Below, one piece after another: positions 9,821-19,480 of a stretch of DNA of 64,000 bases (position 1 is the first letter of the stretch; each line of letters begins with the position of its first letter). The position numbers and the translations under genes were made by a program. The stretch comes from Deltaproteobacteria bacterium. GTDB lineage: Bacteria; Myxococcota_A; Polyangia; GCA-2747355. The DNA is taken from NCBI GenBank assembly GCA_020633415.1, contig JACKDQ010000009.1, positions 62,001-126,000 of the forward strand, read 5' to 3'. Below the pieces are notes generated by a model. The model was not told the origin of the DNA and searched no databases. It saw nothing but the letters and a program-made list of their open reading frames with translations.

Positions 9821-12800
9821 GTGTCTGACGAAAAGAACGAGCGACCGCGCAGCCTCTTCGACTCACGACCGCTGACCGTGTTGAGCAGTCGAGATCAAGA
9901 CGACCACACAACCCCCGGCCTCGGAAATCCTTCTTTCGGCGAGCTTGCGCCGACGACCAAACGCACACTTGATCGAACCGAGCGCAGACCGGCTGATGCA
10001 CTGACGAAGACCGACCATGATGCCGCAGTTAGCGATGAAGAGCTAATCGAACGTCTCGGACGCGAAGCCGATGCGACGCATTCGGCCCGCAAGGCCGCGA
10101 CGCTGTTTTACAGCCAGGGATTGCTGATCGAGCGTCAACTGGGCGACCGGCAACGCGCCCTCGCCTGCTACCGCGCCGGCTATCAGCGATTTCCCGGACT
10201 GGGCGTCAACGCGCGCGCGCTAGCGCGACTGCTCGAGCAGACCGGCGACTACCAAGCCTGCGAGGAGGTCCTCGATGGCCAGATCAATTCTGCGCAGTCG
10301 GCGCCTGACCGCACAGCGGCACTCGTCGAGCGTGGTCTCCTGCGACTGAATCATTTAGATGACCTTCCGGGCGCGCGAAGCGATTTGGTCCGTGCACTGG
10401 ATATTGATCCACAAGACCCCGTTGCGCTCGACGGTCTATCGCGGCTCTACCAACGCAGCAATGAACACCAGGCGCTTGAGCAGTTGTTGCGCCGCCAAGT
10501 GCGCAGCCGCGAGAACGCGCAACTACGCTCGGCGCTGCTCTGTGACATCGCCCGTCTACGCGAGCAGAGCATTGGAGATACCACCGAGGCCGCAAACCTC
10601 TACCGCACCGCACTAAACACCTGCCCCGAGAACACACAGGCATTGCGGGCATTGCTACGCGCCGCGCGCGCCAATGCTGACTATCCCGCCGTAGCAAAAC
10701 TCTGCGAGGCGATCGCCGAGAACACCACCCGAACCAGCGCTGCCGCGGCGGGTTGGGAAGCGGCCCAGACCTATGACAGGCGACTTCGCAACGCGGATCT
10801 CGCGATCGCGGCCTACGATCGCACGCTCGAGCACCACCCCAAGGCAACGGCACCTCTGATCGAACTATCTCGGCTCTACGAACGCGAGCGACGTTGGCCC
10901 GAATTGGCCGAAACATTAGGATTGCTCAGCCAATGCCACGACGACCCAGGAAAGGCGGCTGATGCGGCCTTTAGGCGCGCTCGTGTGCTCCACCAACGCT
11001 TGGGCAAGGCCGACCAGGCGATCGGCAACCTTCAGCGCGTCCTTTCGCTGGTTCCTGACTACGAGCCCGCGCGCCGCGAGTTATTCCAGCTACAGGCCAA
11101 GGGACGGCAATGGCGCGAGCTGATCGACCTGATGCTCGAGGAAGCCAAGCGCGATGTTCCGCCACTTCAACGGGTCCGCGCCCTGCTCAACGCTGGGGAG
11201 CTCTACGAGCAACAGCTGGGTCTGTTCGATGAGGCGCTGCACGTCTATCGCGAGGCGCAACGCGTTCTACCCGATTATCGCCCGGCGGCGCTGGCCGCCA
11301 ACCGACTGCTGGCTCGACTAGGCCGTCACGAAGATTTGATCGCCGCCTTTGAGCGCGACCTGTCAAGGACGTCCCGCGTCGACGAAAAGGTTCAGCATCT
11401 GCGAAGGATCGCGGAGATCTGGGAGTCGCAGCTGGAGGACCCACTCGCCGCACTGAACGCGCTTGACCGCCTACTTGCGCTGCGACCCAACGACATCGAC
11501 GCGCTGCAATCGACTGCGCGGATCTACGCGCTCGGGCGCCGTTATGACGAGACGGCCAACGCGATGCGACGAGAGGCCGACGCAACGAGCGACCGTTTCC
11601 GGCGAATCAACTTGCTCCAGCAACTCGCCGAAACTGAGGAACTTCACCTCAACCAGGCGGACCGTGCGCTGCTGACCTATCAGAAGCTGCTCGCCGAGGC
11701 ACCAGACCACCAACCAGCCTTGATGGCAGTCGGTCGGTTGCTCAAGGAGTACGGAAACACCGAAGCGCTGATCGAGGTACATCAACGCGAGGTCACGACC
11801 TGCAGCGATGACCAGCATCGAGCCTGGCTGCTGGTGAAGATCGGCCAGCTCTATTTCCGTGAGCTTGGCGACACGGCTTCGGCGATTGAAGCCCTTAAGC
11901 GCGCCTTGTCGGTCGCACCGAATCACGCGGCAGCCCGCGACCTGCTAACGACCGTCTACTTGGCGGCAGACGACCGCGGCGCGTTGCTGCAACTTCTTAC
12001 CCAGCAGGCAGCAAACGCCACGGGACGAGCTGAAACGCTGTACTATCGTCGAATCGCCGAAGCGCTTGCACACAACGACCGCCCCGCGCTCGCACTAACC
12101 TACATGCGCCATGCGCTAGAACATGACAAAGACGAGGCAGCGCTACAGCGCCTTTGGCAGCTGCACGCAAAACAGGACGACAGACAGGCCTTGCTCGAGC
12201 TGGCGCACATCCTGGTCGACAACGCACCGGACAGCGCCGCTCGACGGGCGGCCCTCTGGAAATGCTACATCCTATACAGCGCCGCGGAGCATGACACCGT
12301 CCATGCGGTCCAGGCGCTCGAGAAGCTGCTCGATGAGCTACCGCGCAGCCAAACGGTACTCTGGCCACTACTTGAGCTACTGATTCGCGTCGAGCGCTGG
12401 CAAGAAGCGATCGCCGTATTCGAGCTGTCTCGCGAGACCGCCGACGACGACGAATACACCCTGGCCGCTTCCCGCTTCATCGGTGCGGTGCTCGAGCACC
12501 GGCTTGACGATCTAACCGGCGCGGCTCAAAGGGCGTCTGAAGCGCTGATCCACGAAGACGATGATCTTGATGCTCTGATAACCCTCGAACGCCACAGCCG
12601 GCGCTCGCTCGATGCTGAGGGACTAACCCACACACTGGGAAGACTGCTGCGAGCCGCTCAGACTGCCGATGAACAAGCTGTTTACCTACACCTGGTCGGC
12701 TCCTGCTATGCCCGGGAAGGTGATTTTGCCCAAGCACGACGCTTCTTCGAACGCGCGCTAAAAACGACGCCCGAAGCGATCTGGGCGGCCGACGGCTGGC

Positions 12801-14680
12801 TACGCGCCGCGCAAGCGATGGGCGACGATAGCGGCACAGCGCTGGCGTTCGAGGCCAAGGCCCGTGCTGCGATTTCTCACGATCTGCGTCTGAGCTGCGA
12901 GTTTGCCGCAGCTGATGCATGGCAGGCGGCACGTGCGCCGGAGGCAACGGAGTCGACCTATCGGCGAATTCTCGAGCTGGAGCCGACGAATTCAAGGGCA
13001 TTGGACGCGTTGTGCAAGGCGCTAGCTGAGCGCTCGCGTTGGACCGAGATCGTCGAGCTGCTGATGTCGACCGCCGCACGCCTCGCGGATGTGGCGCATC
13101 AACGCGATCTATTCTCACGCGCTGCTGAGGTACAACGCCGGCGGCTCAACGATCTGGCAGGCGCACGGCGAAGCCTCGAACGCGCGATCGACATCTGCCC
13201 CGATGATCTCGGACTATTGACCAGCTACGCCGAGCTTTGCCGCCTCGACGGTGAGCTGCATGCGCTCGCACAAACCAACGACCGATTGATCGATCTCACT
13301 GACGACCCGACACTACTCAAAGCGCTTCATTTTGAGCAGGCCACACTCTACGAAGAACGTCTCAAGGATCCTCAGCGGGCGATCGTCGAATACCGCAATG
13401 TATTGGAAATCGACCGCAACGACCTGGCGGCGCTTTCACGACTATCAGAGCTCTACTTTCGTCGGCGATCTTGGGAGCAGGCGGCCAAGGTTACGGAGTT
13501 GCTCGCGGCCCGTGATGACGACCGTGATCGCCTACGGGGATATCACCTCAAGCTGTCGCAAATCTACGCTACGGGCTTCGGCGAAGCCGACCGGGCGCTC
13601 GACGCATGTCGGCGTGCGCTCGCCTTGGACCCCGGAGATATCGACGCTACAGCCCAAATGTCGCGCCTGCTCAGGGGTCGTGGGGACACGGCGGCACTCG
13701 CCGCCCACCTCGAGTCGGCGACGGCGATTCACCGAGCAAGGCTCGATCGAGATCCCTCACTGGTCAGCTCGTATCGCGCGCTCAAGCAGATCTTTATCGA
13801 GCAGGGCGACCAAACAGCCGCCGCGATCGCTTGCGATGCGCTTCGCGCGCTCGAACAGGCGACAGACGACGAACGTGCACTGCAGGAGCAGGCAAAGCTC
13901 CCGCTGCACCCCCAGCGCAGCCTCACTGAAGATACGCTTGTTCAGCACGTCCTTGATCCAGACGAGCGCACACCACTGCGGCAACTGCTGATCGCCCTCG
14001 AGCCGATAGTTCGCCGATTTTATGGCGCGGGTGCCCGACAGCGCGGACCTTCGACAAAACTGAGCTCCCGCAGCGCTCCAGGCCTGGCGGCGCCGTTTCG
14101 GCGGTTGCTGAGACTCGCAGGACTCAAGCAGCTCGACGCCGTCGTCGTCGAGGACACAACCCACGACATTCAGCTTGAGGATAGCGGCACGCCGCGTTTG
14201 CTGTTGCATCGCCGTTTGGCAGTCGCTCGGGCCGACGCGCGCACCGTATTTCGTCTGGCTCGGGCGATCGCTCACGTCCGGCTACAGCATGTGTTTTGGG
14301 GGCGGCTCGGTAGTGAGCCGCTCGAGCGGACAGTGTCCGCCGCGCTGTGCACATTGCTCGAGGGGTATCGTCCGGATATTGCTCCGCTAGAGCTGGCGGG
14401 GATCGTTCAACAGTTTCAACGCGGTTTGAGTCGAAAGCTGCGACAGCAGCTGCAGCCGTTGGCTGTCGCCCTCCGCGACCTGCCGATCGACGGCGACGGA
14501 TGGCTTAGCGCGATGCAACGCAGCGAAGCTCGACTGGCGCTCGTGCTCTGCACCGATCTCACCGCTGCGGTGGCAACACTGGATGCGGATCGCGGCGACG
14601 AGAACAGCGCTGGACGCCTACTCTCCTACGCCGTCTCCGACGACTACCTACAAGCGATACAGCAAAGCAATCGCCGCTAG
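9821..14680 (+). CDS. Giant cytoplasmic TPR-repeat protein B, paralogue of A
   Basis: 1619 residues from a GTG start at 9821, 4 bases after the stop of protein A. An N-terminal segment of about 70 residues is charged and low in repeats (SDEKNERPRSLFDSRPLTV...). Residues 80-1370 then carry TPR-type repeats with the same roughly 70-residue super-unit as protein A (for example 'EIWESQLEDPLAALNALDRLL' near 530). From about residue 1381 ('TPLRQLLIALEPIV') the C-terminal domain parallels that of protein A: a leucine-rich opening, a 'D-x-Q-L' element (IDVQL in A, HDIQLED in B), then an 'F/R-RxxxAxxH/L' helix. Tandem duplication and divergence is the simplest history. No enzyme motif is visible. Confidence 0.85.
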   Translation: MSDEKNERPRSLFDSRPLTVLSSRDQDDHTTPGLGNPSFGELAPTTKRTLDRTERRPADALTKTDHDAAVSDEELIERLGREADATHSARKAATLFYSQGLLIERQLGDRQRALACYRAGYQRFPGLGVNARALARLLEQTGDYQACEEVLDGQINSAQSAPDRTAALVERGLLRLNHLDDLPGARSDLVRALDIDPQDPVALDGLSRLYQRSNEHQALEQLLRRQVRSRENAQLRSALLCDIARLREQSIGDTTEAANLYRTALNTCPENTQALRALLRAARANADYPAVAKLCEAIAENTTRTSAAAAGWEAAQTYDRRLRNADLAIAAYDRTLEHHPKATAPLIELSRLYERERRWPELAETLGLLSQCHDDPGKAADAAFRRARVLHQRLGKADQAIGNLQRVLSLVPDYEPARRELFQLQAKGRQWRELIDLMLEEAKRDVPPLQRVRALLNAGELYEQQLGLFDEALHVYREAQRVLPDYRPAALAANRLLARLGRHEDLIAAFERDLSRTSRVDEKVQHLRRIAEIWESQLEDPLAALNALDRLLALRPNDIDALQSTARIYALGRRYDETANAMRREADATSDRFRRINLLQQLAETEELHLNQADRALLTYQKLLAEAPDHQPALMAVGRLLKEYGNTEALIEVHQREVTTCSDDQHRAWLLVKIGQLYFRELGDTASAIEALKRALSVAPNHAAARDLLTTVYLAADDRGALLQLLTQQAANATGRAETLYYRRIAEALAHNDRPALALTYMRHALEHDKDEAALQRLWQLHAKQDDRQALLELAHILVDNAPDSAARRAALWKCYILYSAAEHDTVHAVQALEKLLDELPRSQTVLWPLLELLIRVERWQEAIAVFELSRETADDDEYTLAASRFIGAVLEHRLDDLTGAAQRASEALIHEDDDLDALITLERHSRRSLDAEGLTHTLGRLLRAAQTADEQAVYLHLVGSCYAREGDFAQARRFFERALKTTPEAIWAADGWLRAAQAMGDDSGTALAFEAKARAAISHDLRLSCEFAAADAWQAARAPEATESTYRRILELEPTNSRALDALCKALAERSRWTEIVELLMSTAARLADVAHQRDLFSRAAEVQRRRLNDLAGARRSLERAIDICPDDLGLLTSYAELCRLDGELHALAQTNDRLIDLTDDPTLLKALHFEQATLYEERLKDPQRAIVEYRNVLEIDRNDLAALSRLSELYFRRRSWEQAAKVTELLAARDDDRDRLRGYHLKLSQIYATGFGEADRALDACRRALALDPGDIDATAQMSRLLRGRGDTAALAAHLESATAIHRARLDRDPSLVSSYRALKQIFIEQGDQTAAAIACDALRALEQATDDERALQEQAKLPLHPQRSLTEDTLVQHVLDPDERTPLRQLLIALEPIVRRFYGAGARQRGPSTKLSSRSAPGLAAPFRRLLRLAGLKQLDAVVVEDTTHDIQLEDSGTPRLLLHRRLAVARADARTVFRLARAIAHVRLQHVFWGRLGSEPLERTVSAALCTLLEGYRPDIAPLELAGIVQQFQRGLSRKLRQQLQPLAVALRDLPIDGDGWLSAMQRSEARLALVLCTDLTAAVATLDADRGDENSAGRLLSYAVSDDYLQAIQQSNRR

Positions 14681-14702
14681 TCAGTGAGGGGAAATTCGGC
14701 GA

Positions 14703-14890
14703 GCGGCGAACGTCGAGGGCAAACGTTCGCCGCAACCGTCTTTGCGGGGAACGTCGAGGGCAAACGTTCGCCGCAACCGTCTTTGCGGGGAACGTCGAGG
14801 CTAAACGTTCGCCGCAACCGTCTTTGCGGCGAACATCGAGGCCAAACGTTCGCCGCAACCGTCTTTGCGGGGAACGTCGAGGCTAAACGT
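14703..14890. repeat. 41-bp tandem repeat array with two hairpins per unit
   Basis: The string AAACGTTCGCCGCAACCGTC recurs at 14721, 14762, 14803 and 14844, an exact 41-bp period, with flanking partial copies from about 14703 and up to 14890. Each unit contains two dyads: GCGAACGT facing ACGTTCGC, and CCGCAA facing TTGCGG. Copies differ at a few bases (GGGG/GGCG, GGGC/GGCT/GGCC). 41 is not a multiple of 3, so this is not a protein repeat. It fills the 202-bp gap between two convergent genes, and its last partial unit contains the stop of the PilZ gene at 14883. A REP-like element or bidirectional terminator is possible. Confidence 0.9.
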
Positions 14891-15992
14891 GGCCCATCTC
14901 CACGGTGACTTCCCCGGACTTGTGGGCTTCAACGCCAGCCTGCTCAAGCAACAAGCTATAGCCGTGCTCGATCGCCTTTTGGGCCTCGGGCGCCAACCCC
15001 TCAAACTGAACGCCGAAGCCAGCGGGATAGGCGCCCGAACGGGCGTACTGTTGGCGCCAGACCACCGGCCCGTTGACCAGCAATCTCTCGCTACCAAACG
15101 GCGGGGCAAACTCAACGCTGACTTCCGTGCCGATCGCGGGTGGAGTCAGCGTGCGAACATATAGCCCGCCGAGGTTAATGTTGTAGGTGTAGCCCCAGCG
15201 CTCCTTCTCCTGGACCATCAGGCGCACCGGAGACTCGTACTCCATCCGCACGCTGCGGCGCAATGCACGTCCTTCGCCGACGAGCAGCTTGTTGGCCAAT
15301 GAGACGATTTGCGCGGTGTCGTTGCGGATGTCGAAAAAGCCCACGCCCTCGGCGGTCGCCTTACGTGCAGCGAGCAGCTCTTCCTGTTCCCCGACCACCA
15401 CCCAAGGGACCATGCCGGCCGACCGAAACTCTTCGAGCAAATCGCCTAGTTGAGCGGCGGGTACGATGGAGGCGTGGGAAACGATCAGCTGCACATCGTC
15501 TCGTGGAATCCCGTCGGCGTCGGCGGCAAACACCACGTCCAAACCCATCTTGCGCAGATGACGCCCAAACGATACCCGGCGGCGCGAGTCGGGATCAGCA
15601 ACGACGACCTTGCCCGATAGCAGGTACTCACCTTCGACAGTCCCCCGGCTACGCACCGCGACAAACTTCGCACCGATCAAGTCCAGCTGGCTACGCGGCA
15701 CGTAGTCGTCCGCACCCGCGCCGAACGCTGCGGGCACTTGCCCCGACCATGGCTCGGATACCAAAGCGACGATCGGCACGTCCGAGCAATTCTTGCTCAG
15801 CCGAAGCATCCGGCAGGCTGCCGAAGCGCGCCCGTGGTTCCAGTCGATGACACAACACGTCGCCACCGCGCCGAGGGTCTCGAGATCCCCTTCCGCAGAA
15901 ATCCGCATGTCGAACTGCAGCTCCTGACACAGGCGCTGCAGCACGTCGTCGTCTGCGGCAAGACCGTAGGCAATGATCAAACCGTGACTCAT
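14883..15992 (-). CDS. Two receiver-like domains plus PilZ domain
   Basis: 369 residues. The ATG at 15992 is preferred over an upstream in-frame start at 16097 because GGAG lies 7 bases upstream of it and the protein then starts directly with a receiver-like beta strand (SHGLIIAYG). Receiver 1 (residues 1-115) keeps a plausible phospho-acceptor Asp50 (CCVIDWNHG) and the 'GADDYVP' end motif. Receiver 2 (about 126-250) starts 'GKVVVADPDSRRR' but has Ser-His where the Asp should be (LIVSHAS), so it looks non-phosphorylatable. A C-terminal PilZ domain (about 262-355) has RRSVR (RxxxR) and NINLGG, consistent with c-di-GMP binding. It could link phosphorelay input to c-di-GMP. It stands alone, with no partner kinase nearby. 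Confidence 0.85.
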   Translation of the reverse strand: MSHGLIIAYGLAADDDVLQRLCQELQFDMRISAEGDLETLGAVATCCVIDWNHGRASAACRMLRLSKNCSDVPIVALVSEPWSGQVPAAFGAGADDYVPRSQLDLIGAKFVAVRSRGTVEGEYLLSGKVVVADPDSRRRVSFGRHLRKMGLDVVFAADADGIPRDDVQLIVSHASIVPAAQLGDLLEEFRSAGMVPWVVVGEQEELLAARKATAEGVGFFDIRNDTAQIVSLANKLLVGEGRALRRSVRMEYESPVRLMVQEKERWGYTYNINLGGLYVRTLTPPAIGTEVSVEFAPPFGSERLLVNGPVVWRQQYARSGAYPAGFGVQFEGLAPEAQKAIEHGYSLLLEQAGVEAHKSGEVTVEMGHV

Positions 15993-16145
15993 TTGAGCTC
16001 CGCGTAACGATGCGGCCAGTGGCGACCAACAGAGCCAGTCGCCGAACTCCGGCCAAGGACTAGGGTTTTCCGACCGCCTTATCATACCCCCGAACAAACC
16101 GTCGTGTCATCCGGCCTGTCTGCCTTGAGATCACAGGGGATCTCG

Positions 16146-18230
16146 TCACAGCGCTTGCTCGGCGAAGGCTTCGAACTCGGCCAACAGGCGCTTGGCGCGC
16201 AAAGGATCCTGCTGCTGCAAATCATGCTTCTCCGCGGGATCTATGTCTAAGTCGTAGACTTCGAAACGGTTTTCCGTGACGCGAAAGATCACCTTGTGCC
16301 TGCCGCGGATCATCGCCCGCTGTCCTTTGGGCCAGGCTGGATAGGGCAAAAGCACCGCCCCCAACGTCCGATCGGCCGGCGGCGCAAGCAATGAATAGCC
16401 CTGAAAACTCGGCGGAGCTGCCAGACCAAACAACGCAGCTATCGTCGGTGCGATGTCGATCAAACCGACCGGCTGGCGCATCAGCTTGGCGGACCGACCC
16501 GGGACGTGGACGATCAGCGGAACGCGCAAGACCTCTTCGTAAAGCGCCTGGCCATGGAAATAGAAGCGATGTTCGCCGAACGCTTCACCATGATCGGAAA
16601 ACACGATGATCGCCGTGTTATCCCGCAAGCCAAGTTGCTCGAGGCCGCTAAGCAGCTTGCCGATCCATTGGTCGACGAATTTTACCTCGAACTGATATTT
16701 TTGGCGCAGCGCCGCGGTCCCGCGCTCGGTGATCGGGTACTGCGGATGTTTGACGTAAGTGCTGTGAGGCTCAAAAAGATGGACGAACAGCGCGAACCGC
16801 TTGCGCTTGTCGGCAGCCAACTGCTTGAGCTTGTCCAGCGCACGCGGAACAGTGCGCGGAGAGGCGATGTCTTTGTTGCTCTCGCGCAGCGTCGTGGCCC
16901 CCGCGTTGTCCCAATTCGCAACACCCTGCCGGATGCCGCGTTTGGCTTCAAAGTAGAAATGAGAGGTAACAGCCGCAGTGGCCACGCCCGCGTCGGAGAG
17001 CAATTCGAAGATTGTCAGGGCTTTGTCGGCGAGCGGCGGGTACCCAGTAAATTGCTGGGTATAGGGTACGCGTGACGGATACTGCGAGGTAAATACCGAG
17101 GGGAAAGACTGCGGTGTGTTGGCCGCTTGCGCATACGCTCGAGCGAAAAAGATCGACCGCTTCGTGAGCGCGTCTAGGTTCGGCGTCAGTCCACCCCGAT
17201 GGCCTGCCGCTCCCAGCATGTCAGCGCGCAACGTATCAATGCACAGCAGCAGCAGGTTGCCCTTGAAGCCAACATCGCGCGGTCGCGCGCTGACTTGTTG
17301 GGTTGGTTTTGATGCCTTTGCATCGCCGCCCCGGCAATTCTCATCGATTCCATTGTCGGGGATATCGCGCGCACCGGGGTTGATCTGCGGATTCGTGTCG
17401 TCGCAGTCGCCACCGGCAAGCCAGGCCGAGTAGCCGTCGCCGTCGCGATCACCAAGCGCACGCGTCAGGTTCAGCAGACGTGCGGAAAGCCCCTCACCCG
17501 CCAACACGCCGGCAACGGCGTCTTTGTCAGCGACGAAGGGCAGTGTGGCTAAGCAGAGGATCGCTGATACACAAGATGCGAGAGCGAGCGCGCGCCGTCG
17601 CGGCAAACGCCGCGTCAGCCCCAACAAAGCGACGGCCAATACAGCGATCAACGACAGGCTGACCAGCGGCCAAAGTCGCAGGACACGCCAATCGACGCGC
17701 CCCAGAACCGCGATCACCGCCAAGGCTAGCGCCCCGAGAGCGAGCAGACCGAGCGAAAAAAGGCGCGGCCAACGCCCCGCACGGGGCAGCACCCGACAGA
17801 GCGGCACCGATATTCGCCAGAGCGGGAAGAATACCAAACCAGCAACCAACGCGCTGCACCCGGCGACCAGCGCCGTCGACAGCGCTGCCAGCGACCGATT
17901 GGCCATCCCCGCCGCCGGGCCACGGGCAAACAGGAAAACCACTGTCACTAACAACAACGTCGCCCATAGCGTCGCAGTGAGTGCCGAGGTCAATGCCAAG
18001 TCGCGTTGTCGATCGTTGCGTACGGTCGCCCAAAGAGGTCGCCAGCCACTTGGCAACGCGCGGTCGATGCTACACGCGACTAGCGCACCAATCGCGCCGA
18101 GAACGACCCCCACGGGAAGCACGAGCAGCAGCGCTAGCCATAGCCCGCGACCAGCGCTGAGCAAAACACTCTCTCCAACCGCCACGGCTAGCGCCGCTAG
18201 CAGGCCTGATGCGAGCCAGGTCAAGGTCAA
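16146..18230 (-). CDS. Membrane sulfatase/phosphotransferase-like enzyme with MopE-type motif
   Basis: 694 residues. Residues 1-235 hold about six or seven membrane helices. Residues 261-303 are a calcium-binding-like insert (DRDGDGYSAW, then GGDCDDTNPQINPGA and DNGIDENC) of the MopE/putative metal-binding type. From residue 326 comes an alkaline-phosphatase-superfamily domain: IDTLRAD (metal Asp332), NTPQSFPSVFTSQYPSR, and SDHGEAFGEH further on. Aligning with the CxPSR sulfatase site puts Thr372 in the nucleophile position, as in lipoteichoic-acid synthases and phosphoethanolamine transferases, rather than Cys or Ser, so a formylglycine sulfatase is unlikely. The likely reaction is transfer or hydrolysis of a phosphate- or phospholipid-derived group on the periplasmic side. 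The PfkB kinase gene ends 18 bases upstream, so the two are probably co-transcribed. Confidence 0.85.
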   Translation of the reverse strand: MTLTWLASGLLAALAVAVGESVLLSAGRGLWLALLLVLPVGVVLGAIGALVACSIDRALPSGWRPLWATVRNDRQRDLALTSALTATLWATLLLVTVVFLFARGPAAGMANRSLAALSTALVAGCSALVAGLVFFPLWRISVPLCRVLPRAGRWPRLFSLGLLALGALALAVIAVLGRVDWRVLRLWPLVSLSLIAVLAVALLGLTRRLPRRRALALASCVSAILCLATLPFVADKDAVAGVLAGEGLSARLLNLTRALGDRDGDGYSAWLAGGDCDDTNPQINPGARDIPDNGIDENCRGGDAKASKPTQQVSARPRDVGFKGNLLLLCIDTLRADMLGAAGHRGGLTPNLDALTKRSIFFARAYAQAANTPQSFPSVFTSQYPSRVPYTQQFTGYPPLADKALTIFELLSDAGVATAAVTSHFYFEAKRGIRQGVANWDNAGATTLRESNKDIASPRTVPRALDKLKQLAADKRKRFALFVHLFEPHSTYVKHPQYPITERGTAALRQKYQFEVKFVDQWIGKLLSGLEQLGLRDNTAIIVFSDHGEAFGEHRFYFHGQALYEEVLRVPLIVHVPGRSAKLMRQPVGLIDIAPTIAALFGLAAPPSFQGYSLLAPPADRTLGAVLLPYPAWPKGQRAMIRGRHKVIFRVTENRFEVYDLDIDPAEKHDLQQQDPLRAKRLLAEFEAFAEQAL

Positions 18231-18248
18231 CGCCTCCTTGAGATCAGA

Positions 18249-19202
18249 TCAGCCGTTGTCGAAAGCCAAGACTTCGTCGAGCGCTGGCAAGCCAGCGCGT
18301 GAGCCGATCTCGAGGCAGCTGAGCGCGGCCGCGCGAGATGAAAATTCCAGCGAGCGCGCAAAGTCCCAGCGCTGTGCGACAGCGTAGGCCAGCGCGCCGA
18401 CAAAGACGTCACCGGCACCGAGCGCATCGACGACTTCCACCCGTGCCGCCGGTTGCCGATAGATCTTGCCGTCCGAGAGGCCAACGCATCCCTCTGCGCC
18501 CAGTGTGATTACAGCCTGCTGGGGCCCCATGCGGACCAGCTCGGCCAAGCAGTCTTCCAGCTCACCCTGTGGTGCGACCTCTGAGGCGAAACGCTCCGAC
18601 GCGACGAGTACGTCGCTCAGGGCGAGCAATTCACCCATGCCTTCGCGCAACGCGCCCGCGTCGAGCAGAACACGAATACCACGTTTGCGCGCCTCCTCCG
18701 CCAATAGATTCTGAGCGGGCACGTGTCCGCCGTCGACCAACAACAACGCCGCACCGTCGAGCACGCCGAGATCAACGTCTGCGGGGCGCAAACTGCGCAC
18801 GTCGCCCGCGGTCGCCAGAACGGTCGTTCGCGACTTAATTCGTTCGTGTATCAAGTAGCGGTGCGGAGACAGTCGTCCACCGTCGCGGCGCAGGGCCGAA
18901 ACATCAACACCGAGGCCTTCTAGTCCGCGCGCGATAAACGCTGCAGCGTCATCATCGGCCAGCATTCCGACGAACGCCGTCGGCACGCCGAAACGAGCGA
19001 GGGTGGCGATCGCCGTCGCTGCCGTACCGCCCCCCTGAATACTCAGTCCCGCGAGGTCATTATGCGTACCTGGCTCCGGATAGCGATCGACGACAGCGAA
19101 GTGATCGATCGTCGCCGAACCAACCCCGACGATACGACCGATTTCCGCCGCGGGGGGCACCTTCTCCGGGCTAGACTGTTTAGAATCCGCAGAGTTGGAC
19201 AC
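18249..19202 (-). CDS. PfkB-family carbohydrate kinase
   Basis: 317 residues. It has the N-terminal family pattern 'GVGSATIDHFAVVDRYPEPG' and 'IQGGGTAATAIATLARFG' (about 26-86), and the C-terminal PfkB signature DALGAGDVFVGALAYAV (around 266-282) with the catalytic Asp in GAGD. These enzymes phosphorylate sugars such as ribose, fructose or tagatose phosphates, or nucleosides; the specificity is not predictable here. A charged segment of about 24 residues precedes the fold, so the true start may be slightly downstream. It is upstream of, and probably in one operon with, the membrane sulfatase-like gene. Confidence 0.88.
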   Translation of the reverse strand: MSNSADSKQSSPEKVPPAAEIGRIVGVGSATIDHFAVVDRYPEPGTHNDLAGLSIQGGGTAATAIATLARFGVPTAFVGMLADDDAAAFIARGLEGLGVDVSALRRDGGRLSPHRYLIHERIKSRTTVLATAGDVRSLRPADVDLGVLDGAALLLVDGGHVPAQNLLAEEARKRGIRVLLDAGALREGMGELLALSDVLVASERFASEVAPQGELEDCLAELVRMGPQQAVITLGAEGCVGLSDGKIYRQPAARVEVVDALGAGDVFVGALAYAVAQRWDFARSLEFSSRAAALSCLEIGSRAGLPALDEVLAFDNG

Positions 19203-19480
19203 GTTCTGGCTGCCTCTCGGTTGTACGGGGTGATTCTAGTGAAAAATCGGCGGTATGCCAAAGATCAAGTGCGGGGACTCCCCGTTCGGCATCTCCGGCG
19301 GCCCTACGATCATCACGGTCGTTACTGGCCTACCGACGAGGTGACTCCGTCGCTTGTCTCGGCGACGCTAGCCACGCCTCAATTCGTGCCCCTGCGCCAG
19401 CCCTTCGCTTCGCAGGACAAGTTCGAACTCCCTGCCGCCGATCGATTGACTTGTGATCCAACCCTCGGCAGACTCTGCGC
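19203..19480. other. Divergent intergenic region
   Basis: 278 bases between the divergent PfkB gene and the hypothetical gene at 19481. It presumably holds the promoters of both. A 29-codon ATG frame begins at 19255 but lacks a ribosome binding site and any recognisable composition, so it is not called. No strong sigma-70 pair or named regulatory element was found. Confidence 0.3.

Noticed and set aside
14684..14908. Open frame over the 41-bp repeat
   Set aside because: The repeat period is not a multiple of 3 and the translated sequence drifts in frame, so it is not a protein repeat.
19255..19344. 29-codon ATG frame
   Set aside because: No ribosome binding site, no recognised sequence and chance length.
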